In this document: piece by piece, positions 46,701-58,700 of the stretch | Numbering within the stretch: the first letter of the stretch is position 1 | Layout: each line of letters begins with the position of its first letter | Assembly: GCA_027922465.2 (NCBI GenBank) | Contig: BQMF02000065.1 | Coordinates: forward strand, 992,001-1,056,000 | Reading direction: 5' to 3' | DNA: 64,000 nucleotides | From: Turritopsis dohrnii | Lineage: Eukaryota > Cnidaria > Hydrozoa > Anthoathecata > Oceaniidae | Translations under genes and position numbers: made by a program | The notes under the pieces: generated by a model | Seen by the model: only the letters and a program-made list of their open reading frames with translations | What the model was told of the DNA's origin: nothing | Databases searched by the model: none

Positions 46701-49700
46701 ATCACGAAGAAAGGAGGGGTAAGATTAGTTTTAAAACAACAAAAAGGTATGCTATAAAAAGTTAGCGTATTTTATCTTTTTCTTTGAATAGTGCAAAGTA
46801 CAGCGTGTCCAGGAGAAAGTGGACACCTGGTTTAAAACACAAACAAGAGCCAGATGGCGCAAAACGGTAGCAGCAAAAGTACTTGCCACAAGAATACTTT
46901 TAAATTTAAAATTTTACTTAAAGTTCTTAAACGTTCTGTAAACGTTATTTCTTGAGATATCTTACTGGTGGAAAACAGGCATAAACGATATTATAATGTT
47001 TAAAATTACTAACTCGTGTAAATAGGGTCTAATCGCAACACACCAGCAATTTAATTTATTAGAAGACAAAAGAATTATACATGCATGAGCTGTTTATAAC
47101 GTACGTTTTTTTTATAAGAGCTTATGTAGAAAAAAAAAAACGCGTTTCTTCGAAAAAAAAATGTATGTTTTGAATTATAATTTTTTGAAACCGAAAATGA
47201 ATTCAAACAGATAACTGCCTTTTTTTAACTCGATTTTTGAAAACCTTGATGTTCAAAGACAGAACAGATAGCTAACAAACGTAGAAAGTAATAAGAAAGT
47301 CTGATCTGTGCTTTACTGACACGAAAAACATATCTATTTTCAAGTGCCAAAGTTCATTGATTCAGTACCATAAAAGTAACTAAAAGTCCCAGTTTTATGT
47401 AGACCTATTTGATTAATATCCATTCCTTCATCAATTAAGTGATAAAATATCAAAGAAAACGTATTTTAGATGTATGTGATTGAAAACCTTCGAAAATTCA
47501 AAAGGCTGCGTTCGTTCATTAGAATGTATATTGAGTTTTTAGTGGGGACTCGCATACTCTAAATCGTAGGCTAAAAACTGCCGTTTCGGCCGGAGTAGTA
47601 GTAGTAGTAGTAGGAGTCCAAGGGTGTTTTAATACGGTATTCGCTTACGCTGCTACCGTAATAACTTTTCGAATTATGAATTAAGAAAAATGCGGTGTTC
47701 ATACCGTTGGGAAGAAGAATTTCCGAGCTTTCCAAAATTGTAAATTGTTATTTGTATTTGAAAGAATAAGACTATTTTTTCTTTCGACATGGCTGTAAAT
47801 GCAGCTTTGTCACAATATTTTAACTTTTCATGACTTTCCATATTACTTGAGTCATTAACTCCTATTCAAGCATACGTTTATTAAACATTATTTTTCTATT
47901 AAAATACTTACGTATTTAGAGAGAACAAAACATTTTCTTTCCTTTGGTACAAAAACTGAAAAAAAAAATGCGAAAAACATAAGATATGCTTCTTGAAAGT
48001 TAGGTGCCCACTTTCTCGTGGACACACTGTATATGCAATAGCAATTGCAATAGTCATTAGCTTTCAGCATATTGGGCCAGAAATAAATCCATGTTGGCAT
48101 TAACATCAAGGGTTGACGTTAGGTAATGTTACGAATTTTTACCATAGGACCGTGAAATGGTATATCGCATTAAGGAAATTTAAAAGAATTTCAACTGCTT
48201 TTTTCACAATTCAACAACTTGTCAACACAAACGAATTAGAAGAAATCTATAATGCTGTGAGTGCGTTTTAAACAAAAATTTCAAAATTTAAACGATTAAT
48301 CGGTAATTTGAAGTTACACGTAGCTGGGCAAGTTTCACCCCGGCTGTTAAAATCAACCCTGGTCAAACAATTCAATTTATATGCCTTGACAGAAGTTATA
48401 CTGGAAGCGATGTCAAAATTACACTGGGTAAAATAGCACGCTGTTGGATAAAATGTAAGGATTTCATCATTAAGAGACAGGCTCAAAGGATGTGTACATC
48501 AAGTAAAATACAGTTATTGTAATATTCTTGCTTAATATCATGCATCCCAGCTTCTTTCTAACAGAGTGAAAATACACATCAATACCGAATCGAATGTTAC
48601 AAATATATGTGGCACTCAGAGGCGTAGCTATGCCTAGTCATAATTTGTGGAGGAGAGTTAACTCAAGAAGAACAAACAAAGCATGCAAATACCCGAATTG
48701 TCACTTATTAATAAAAACAAATATCATGATGTTGGAATCCTCCAGTTGATTGACCCTGAATACACCCATGTCGTTCGGTATTCATTCTCTGAATCGCTTC
48801 CATCAACGTTATTGAACTGTTGTGTGAAAATTTATCTGGTGAAATAGCATTTTGTTGTTGTATAAGAAATCAAAATATGTCATTTTCAATTCATAGATGT
48901 ATTAATATGTATATCATAACACAATCTTTTCATTACCAATAGGCATCACAGCGTGAGGGTTCAGAATTACCTGGGAATTCGTCAAAACGAATGGTATGAA
49001 ATTCTATAGACAAAACGAAGAAAATCTGAAATAGAGACATTGTAAAACCCTATGTAAATTTTTAATTGAAATTTAGAACCCACTAAAAGGAACAGCTGAG
49101 ACATTTGAAGTTTACCATCATAGAATCATAGTAAACGTTGAACATTTCGTATCCTGCTTTTCGATTATTTGTCTACTGCTTGGGTTAATCTCCTTTCAAG
49201 TTTTGAAGTAAGTTACTGTATGGTGTGTAAAAAGATTTATACAGTGATTTCTTGGGGACTGGAAATTTATCCGTTTTAGAGGGGTCTTATAGAGGTTTCA
49301 TGATGCTTGGAAAAGGCCAAGTTTCTGTTATATGTATTTTTCCGTCTTATTGAAACGGCGTCGAGGTTATTTGCTATTTAAGAGAGAAATCTTGTAATCT
49401 CTCTTCATTAACGTTATGTCAATAGCATTCCTGAAATATTTTTGGTGTTTATCATTTTCAGAATTAAGAACACAAGAAAGATTATCATGCACAAAAACTT
49501 AATGGCAATGTTTTTGTTGACTACTGTCATTGAAAGGATACCAAACTGGATTGTACCAAATATGTATAAGTCTCACAGGGTAACAAAAATAAATGATGAT
49601 GAAAACACAACGACTGTTCAAAGTCAATTACTTAAAAGGATGGAAGGCTCTTATAAGGTTTCGTCTTTTGCGTTTAGAAATGGTGCATAACAATAGCGAT

Positions 49701-52700
49701 TCTGTCCTACTATGGTTCACTTGCAACTTTTAGTTGGATGGCGCTGGAAGGCATCACTATTGCAGTTACTTTGGTACAAGTGTTCGCACATGAAAATAAA
49801 CGTGTGAAAGAAATATGTATCTGTGGCTTTGGTAAGACAATTTGTCTCAAATGCAAAACCTTTTAAATTAGGAGTGGCTATTTTAAAGTAACTTCACCAT
49901 TTTACATCATAGGCCTTCCTTTCGTTATAACATTGATAGCCGTTGGAATCAAATGGAAATCGTTTGAAGAAACTCCAAAGTATATTATACTTTCGTTGAA
50001 ACTACTTGAAAATATTGTATTCACAAGAGCGTCAGGAGCTTCTAAACTTCAGGTTACGTCTTCATGGAAACTTGTTCTTCTAGTTGTCTATCCTTGAATG
50101 GTAGCCTTTGGATTCTTAAAGGACCTTTGGCACTTTTTCTCACGGTAAGGTTATTCATCCTGATTATAGCTACAGATTGGATAGACATTGATTTGCTTGA
50201 AAGCCAATTATAAGTGCAAATATTGTCCCATTTTTTTTAGAAAAAATATTATTCTTTTAAGTAGGGTTCTCATACACTCTACGTAATAACATATTTAAGG
50301 AATGGATGAAAATCTCCCTTCCATGTCTTTTGACATTTCAGATGATTCAAATCCATTACTTTTAGAATTCAATAGTGGTTTTGACCATACATCTTAAACT
50401 TAAGGCTGAAATACACAAAAATGCTTAATAATTGACGAAAAGTACCCGTCGTTTTCAACTATCATTCAACAATGATAACTCAAACATGTTTGTTATCATC
50501 ATTTGACTAATTTATTAATATGTATCAGGAAGAGAAGTTTTTGTGGAATGTTTTGTCCACAAATTAAAAACATAGGGACCAAAGAGGAAAGAGTATCATG
50601 CATTACTGTACAATGTTTCTCGATAGATGGATTTATTAAACTTCATATTTCTTCAAAATGTTCCGGTAATATTCTTAACAACTTTAAATGTTCATAATGA
50701 TCTTCTGATTGAAATTCCCTCACAAGCGTGTTATAAATTCCTAAGTAGTTTCGTTTTTTCGTTTCACCCAACGTCTTCGTTCTGCCTTTCAATTTTCCTC
50801 TTTCGTCGTTGGACATATCAGCAACAACTACGATTGCTGTCGTCGGAGTCCATGACTGAAAAGAACTCTTTTACCATAGAACTTTCATTAAAACTAGCAG
50901 CCAAGGCGGCGTCGCTCGCCGCCCACGTTCAGCCTGCGTTGGGTTCACCCAAAATGAAATTAAGTAATTGGCAATAATAAGTGCGCCCATGTTGTAGAGC
51001 TCAAAAAACTGATCAAAAAAATGTATGGGATCGCTTTGCTACGACCAACCGTTACAGAGATATCGTCGATCAAAGATTTTGATGACGTCACACACCTAAA
51101 CTTTTTCGTCACCCTATCGCCTGTATCGTGGACCAAGAAAACGTCAGTTATCCCTATTCCTTACCGAGATAATTTTCCCTAAACGTCGCATTCGATTATG
51201 GTTTCAATACAATGGCTTCACACTGACGTCGCACAAAAGATAAAAAATAATTTCTCTAACAGCACACCTACCATTTTGCGTGACAGACGGAGAATCGGCT
51301 ATTAATATATAGAAGAATCGGCTGTTAATATATAGACTAGCCGCCAAGGCGGAGTCGCTCGTAGCCCATGTTCAGCCTGCGTTGAGTTCACGAAAAATAA
51401 AATTTAGGAATTGGCAATGATAGGTGTGCTCATGTTGTAGAGCTCGAAAAACCGATCAAAAAATGTATGGGATCGTTCCGCTACGGCCAACCGTTACAGA
51501 GTTATCGTCGATCAAAAATTTTGATGACGTCACAGACACGTCCCAAAAAAAATTTGGCCCAAATTTTTCATCACTTCGCTGCCTGTATCGCGGACCCCAA
51601 AAAACTTCAGTTATCTCTATTGGTTACCGAGGTAATTTTCCCTAAACGTTGTAATCATAAATGATCGTGAAACAGATGTTCTTAAATGATTAAAAAAATT
51701 ATCATTTGTCATTTATCATTTTAAAATGATCGTGTATTTCAGCTTTAAGGTTGGAATAGATTATTTTTTAAATGGACCACTTTAAATGGATCAGCTAGAT
51801 TTGAAGTTGAACGTGTTCAATTGTTTTCTTAATTCCTGTTGTTTTAAATAAAAGAAAAGGTGATACATAGCGAATTAAATAGAAATATAGTCCCCGTGGG
51901 CAACATCGTCATAAAAACACGCGTAGTTGGTTACGATTGTAAAGTGTAGACACCTGTGTTGGATCAGTTTGTTTCATCAGTTTTTTTCGTATCTATTTGA
52001 ACCGATATATACACACTAATCCATTTAAATGGGTAATGTATTCCAAGCTTTAAGAATTTTGCTTTAGAAAACATTATGAGTTTGTCATTTCATATAATTT
52101 AAATCTTTATTTCTGATTAATGTCAAGTTTATTCGTCACGTTAATGTGTTTGGTGTACTTTTCAGAAAAGGAGCCAGAGGGTAGTCAAGTATTACAGTGT
52201 TATAAAAGTCCTTCTCAATCTTAAGTGTTCATAAAGTTTTATTTTTTTCTTCAAAGTAGCTGAACTCAAGTCTAGAAATTTTGGCCCACCACTGGACTAG
52301 CCTCATCTATTTGTTATGTATCAGGGATAGTAAAAAACCGTAGCTCTTAACAGAAACGATTGCAAACAATTACCATTTATTTCACCTAGATTAACGCGGT
52401 TTTATTATTTGTAATCCTAAGTTTACTGGTCAAAGCATTGAAAAAGTCTTCTCAGATTCAACAATCAAAACGATCAGGGTATGACAAATTATTTGTGAAA
52501 ATGTTTAAATTTTCATAATAGTATTAAATGGAATGCAGTTTTGTTAAATTAACAATTACAATCAAATTAATATTATAATAATTTTGCACGAGCATAAACC
52601 CACTCTAGTACACACATTGCAATAAATGGCTACTCTTATCAGTTTGTTTCTTTCGAAGAGCTGAAAAGTGACTATCCTGTGTACGAAAAAAAATAACTGC

Positions 52701-55700
52701 TCTAGTCTCAAACGGTAACATTTCACACAGTCCCCATTTTTTAGACTATCAGTTAAAGCATTTCTTTCATTGGTCCCTTTGCTTGGTTCAACTTTCGTGG
52801 TTGGATTATTTGTTGAATACGAACCAGTGTACCTTGGTTACATTTACGTTATTTGTAGCGGCTTAACGGTATGAAGTCATTTTTTGAACTAATTATCAGG
52901 AACGTCTTCAAATCTAAGTTATGATTGTGTCTGTTCTAATTTAGTGTTTCCTTTTGTTGATGTTTCACTGCTTGTTTGATCCAAAGGTAATATCATTGCT
53001 ATAACTATGATGACTTCTGATGAAGTATGTGATAATTAATAATTTTCATTTATCATTTCAAGCATCATTTGATTTATATCAAGCTCGATTTTTATTTGTT
53101 GAATTTGGAAAACATCATCTTGTATTGTGTAGCTAGGATTGTAAAGCATGTCATGTACCCTGATTTGTCCATAGGTGCAAGAAAGTTTCTCAAACATGAG
53201 AAATCGATGGCCTAGAAACAAAATTTCTTGGACTCGTCGAAGCTACGAAGTGTCCTCCCACCAATCTACAACAGAGTTTAATTGACCAGCTAAAAACGTC
53301 AACATTGCGATCTAGTTACACAATCGTTCAACCAACGTGAATCTTGCATTTCTAATTATGCACTCCGCAGAGCATTGTGAAACCATAAGTGATGCTACAG
53401 TGTAAGTAGCAAATATCGATAAAAAGTATATGTACCACATGTTTATAAATAAATAACATATTTACTTGCTTTTTATACCAACTATGCATTTCCTGGAAAC
53501 GTAGTGAATTGAAGAGTTCACAAAATGACCTGAGACAGTCAGAGAAACATCCTAATCTTAAAAAGATCAGCTTCTCCCACACATGAAATAAACGAAGATC
53601 CTTTGTAACAGAAGGCTTGAAGGGATTACGCACATTTGTCACTATAAAAGAGGCTTACCTCCTTTTCACTCTGTTTACAAAACATTGAAAAATCAATGGA
53701 AAAGAATAAGCGTAGTAGAACCATTTCAAGATCCTACAAATGGTAGTCTTCTTCATTTTTAGTTTTGGTTTTATTTAAATCCACTTGATATTCATCAAAG
53801 AAACATTAGGAAATTCAAATGGGTCGCTCTGCTACTATCTCCAAGGACGTATCGATGCGCTTGTATGACACACATTGATTTCAGCGTAAGCACGAACTAT
53901 ACAAAAATCTGTTAGGTTTAGACAGTAAGAACTTAAAAAACAAAACAAAAAAAAAACAAAAAAAAAACTCAAAGCCGATTACCGTATTTCCTCTAACAAA
54001 TTCCGCCCTCTCAAAAACGCCGCTTTCTGATAAACGCTGCATCTTGAAAAGCGGCGTTTATTAAAAAACAGGCTGAACAAGAAATAGTTTAAAAAGTTTA
54101 ATAGTTTTACTTGTCTTCTAGCAACAAATTCGTCCACGTTTTCATGAAATTTAATTGATGTGTAATTAATAGCAGGGAACGGAACGCACTTCACTAAGGC
54201 CAACTTTCCGAAAATTCTTTTAAAATTTTTGAGACTGACGTCAGCAAAATATATGACAGTTTTCATGTCGTAGAAGAGACGATGACAGCGACATTGATAT
54301 TCTTTGACATTTTTTGTATGATGCAAAGATTTTCTTTCTTCTAAAACGTTTTCACACAATCTTTTGCAACGTATTTTAGGAAATGAAAAGATTGCTGCTT
54401 GAAGTCCGTTTTTATCTCACGCAATAAACGCCGCCTTATAATGAACGTCGCTTTCTATGAAACGCCACATCCAAAAACTGTCATTTTTAATAACCGTATA
54501 AGGTATAAAGAATTTCTTGCCAAATCATACCATACCAAATCATGACTATCAGGAATTTTATTTAGGGGCTGTTAATATGGAGTTGATCTGGCCCGGTTAA
54601 CCTAGTTGGCTCACTTGCATGAGATGATATTCACCCAGCGCTCATATGGTTCATTTCATCCTACTTAAGAGGGTTGAATAAAGTTGTTTATGTGCGGTGA
54701 TGGTGTAGCAGTTAGTACTTTTGAGTGTGACTGCTGAGGCCTGCGCGCGAGTCCCAGTCGTGTCGTATCTTAATACTTCACTCCGATGCGCTTTAAAAGC
54801 AGCGTATCAGCCCATTAGGAGCCATCGACAATGCTATACGAGTCTTTGGCGGTAAGTCAACTACTAGTGGCAAGTCTTGCTCACTTACCACAATACAGAG
54901 CTATTAGGTTTCGAAAAGAACGAAACGTTCAAAATGATCAAATTTATACACCAAAAATCTATTTTAGGAAATCTGTAAAACATTTTTAAGTTTTAAGCCC
55001 TCGTGATCAACTTTTTGTATGATGCACATTCGTTTGTGAATTATTCTTCTTTTACAAGCCTCAGTTACCTCTAAATGTTCAACTTTAATTCCTCGTAGTT
55101 CGCTTACCAACATATCTGATCTGTGATTTGGAAATTCTAGCTTTGCTTTTCTAATCCCTGCTTACTTTGATAGTTATTAATAAACGTTTTAAAATGCTTT
55201 TACAGTTTATTTTTGCTTTAAAACACTATTTTATATTTTAAGAATCCTTGCTCTCGGGAAGAGAGCCGGTGTCACCGAAAATTTGAACTCCCCTTAACTA
55301 TGACTCCCAGTTAACATAAACTTGTTTAAATTGAGTCCCCAGTTAAAATAAACCAGCACATGTTAACTCCTCAGTTATTTGAAACTAGAAAATTAAGACT
55401 TCCTAGAGTTAATATTTCCTAGGAAAAAATGACTCCCGTAGCTTATTATGACTCCCTTTTTAAGTCGACCAATTTTATCGGGAGATTTATTGGTTTCAGT
55501 GGTTTAATTATGTTTTGTTCCCGGAGCATCAAGCCGCAATGATCCTCAAATTTCTTTTTCGCGGTAACATTTAACTGGATGAAGCTATTCATATAAAATT
55601 TTGAACAAAGGATATTTGTTACAAAAGCTTTCACGTGATATAAAAATGTTTGGAAATTTTTTTGATGACCTCACGATTTGGGGAATTCTACTGTACTAAT

Positions 55701-58700
55701 GCGTACAGGGAGAGGAAGGGATCTAAAAAAACTATTCTTCTGCGTATGTACTTAATGGATGGCCCCGAGAAACTTTATTATGATTGTTCAAGATCATAGA
55801 TGTGTCTTCCATCATCATATGAATACACTGTAAGGTCTTTAAAAGGGAGTCTTTATTATCTAGTTAATTGTGACTCCCCTATCATCAATGAAGTTTTTAG
55901 GGGAGTTATTATAAACTAAGGGGAGTCATTAATTTCAAGAAAACAATGTGTTAAAAACTATGAATGATCAAGAGAAGCAAAAGAAACACTAAAAGAAGTT
56001 GTTGGTTCAAGCCTGGTCGAACAGACAACAGACATGTGGTGGCAAAACTTTGGTGCTGGGATTTCTCTTTTGAATTTTGGAAAAAGGACTTTCTCCTAGA
56101 TAAAAAGTCATTTTTGGAACTTGTATCACTCCTTAATCCACACATCTCACTAAACTCCAGATCACCAAATAGAAGAGCACTAGAAGCAAATAAAAAAGTA
56201 GCAATTACCCTATACTATCTTAAAGATTGTGGTTTACTGCTAATGCTAAAAAGTTTGAGAGAGCTATCAATACCACATCAGTAATTATGGAAGTTTGTAC
56301 AGCAATCATCAAATATGTTGGGCCATATTACTTGCATTTTCCAAAAACTACACAGGAAATGAGGGGGAAGGCTTCAAAGTTTGAAAGTAAATTTGGGATG
56401 ATTGAAGCTTTTGGCTGTATTGACGGAACCCACATCCCAATTATTTGTCCTGATGAAAGTTCTCATGATTATTGTGGCTAGAAACAGTTTTATGAACTAA
56501 GTGCGATCTTAAAATAGAAACAAGATTCGCGAATATGCGACTATATATTTCCCCAAAGTTGCAAACATTTTATCAATTATTACGTGTATATTGATAACCG
56601 CAAGAAGAATATATCATTAAATAATTTCAATGGTATAACTTCCACCAACCCAATACCATATTTCCTCTAATAAACGCCACTCTGATAAACGCTGTCCTCT
56701 ATTAAACGCCGCAATTATAGCCCTACCTTTGCAATAAACGCCACCCTCTATTAAACGCCGCCTTCTAACAAACGCCGCATATTGAAAAGTGGTGCTTATT
56801 TGAAACCAGGCTAAAGAAGATTTGAAAAGAATTAAAAGGAATGGATAGAAATTTTGTATAATTAGAACATATCGTTAGTGTAAAATATTTTCTTTTGTAA
56901 TTTGTGTAGAAAAAGAAAACATTTTTCTTTGAAGTCTGTTTTTATAACATTTTTCATTTTGTAATAAACGCCGCCCTCTATAAACACTGTATCCAAAAGC
57001 TGGAATTTGCAATAAACGCCGCGGAGTATATTAGAGGAAATACGGAGTTCATTTAAAAATGCTGTCCTTACTAATCAGAGAAGAATTGAACTTGATACCA
57101 CAAAAAACATTTTGAACTTATTATGAAATGAAAATGATAAGGTTTCTCTGACAACTTTTTCCGAGCAGTGAAAAAGTGACTGAGAAGTTACTATGGACAT
57201 AGATGAAAACCTAAATGCGACTAGCATTTCCATTTAAACAGCCGAATAATTTTTTTTTGGGGGGGGGAACACATCAATATCCGCATCAATATGTATGAAA
57301 ATTTCGTTATAATAAACGTATGATCTTTATTCCTGCACAAGCTTGGCAAGTTTCTTATTCTTTATACCATAGCATCACAGGAAACAATGTAAGTCAACAG
57401 AACACTTGCTTTTTGTAACTCGGATAAAACTATCTATCTAAATTTGTATACAGGTTTACAAAAGAACAAAAGAAAATTGTCAAACCTTTGGGGTAAACAT
57501 GGTAAGCAAATAACAATCAAAGGCAATCAAAAACCAATTTGTACTAACAAATGTTATGTGTAGCATTTCAAATTCTGAACGAAAAGAGTTATTTTCGAAA
57601 AAGTGAAGGACTTAGAATGACAATTTATAAAATTAAATTCAACTATTCAGAATAGACAAATATGTTCACACACATTTTTATTACGTGATTAAGATGACCC
57701 CAAATTAATTAATTAATTAATCCCAAATGAAAAAAATCAACATATTTCGGTAGTGAAAATATACATCCATAACCAAATCACTACATAGCTGAAAGTAGAA
57801 ATTTTTGTTTTGGCTTCATTTAATTTACAGACTGCTTTATTCTACACAACTTTTGTGAAAGACACAATATGTACATCGATGAAGTAGAAGTAATAACACA
57901 AATTGAAATAATGTCAATGAATGAAGAAATTCATAAAATGTAGCAGATCCTGTGTTTTCATAAGTTGCTGGTGGAGGAGAAGTTACTTGTAACACTTTAA
58001 CAGAATATATATGACAAAATTTGTCATGAATTTATTAACACTTTTGATTACCGTATTTCCTCTAATAAACGTCGCGGCGTTTATTACAAATTCAAAATTT
58101 TGGATGCAGCGTTTAATAGAGGGCGGTGTTCATTAGAGGGCGGCGTTTATTGCAAAATGAAAAATTGGACGGAAGCAAACTTAAACAATAATGTTTCCTT
58201 ATTCTAAAAGGTTAAAAGGTCACAAAAGATTGTGTGAAAATGTTTTACAGGAAACATATGTTCACAAAAATGTCAAAGAAGAGCAATATAACTGTCGCCG
58301 TTCTCTTCTATGAGATGAAAACCTTTATAGAAATTAATTGCACAATTCATGCAAACATGAAAGAATTTGTTGATAGAAAACAAATAAAACTATTAACTAT
58401 GAAACCAATTCTTATTTAGCCTGTTTTCTAATAAATGCCGCTTTTCAAGGTGTGGCGTTTATTAGAAGGTGGCGTTTACTACAAATGTTCGGCTATAAGT
58501 GCGGCGTTTAGTAGAAGGTGGCGTTTATCAGAGAGCGGCGTTTATTCGAGGAAATACGGCATACACTTTTTTTACAACAACTAGTAAAATTCAACTCGAG
58601 GTTGGTTGTTCTTATTTTTGGGGTCTTTTCGCTCATTTGTCATTACTTAAGGGGTGAGTGAAATAAGAACATATTTTAACATACATCATACATAGATCAG

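Noticed and set aside
46793..46900. An open frame CKVQRVQEKVDTWFKTQTRA after an acceptor-like TTGAATAG.
   Set aside because: It overlaps the TIR of the mariner-like element (46801) and has no donor.
48607..48630. CAGAGGCGTAGCTA, like a hAT terminus.
   Set aside because: No matching inverted end was found nearby; a single short match is not enough.
49580..49690. Apparent frameshift between TM2 and TM3 of the receptor.
   Set aside because: A donor at 49580 and acceptor at 49677 (98-bp intron) restore the frame and the TM3 Cys, so no frameshift is needed.
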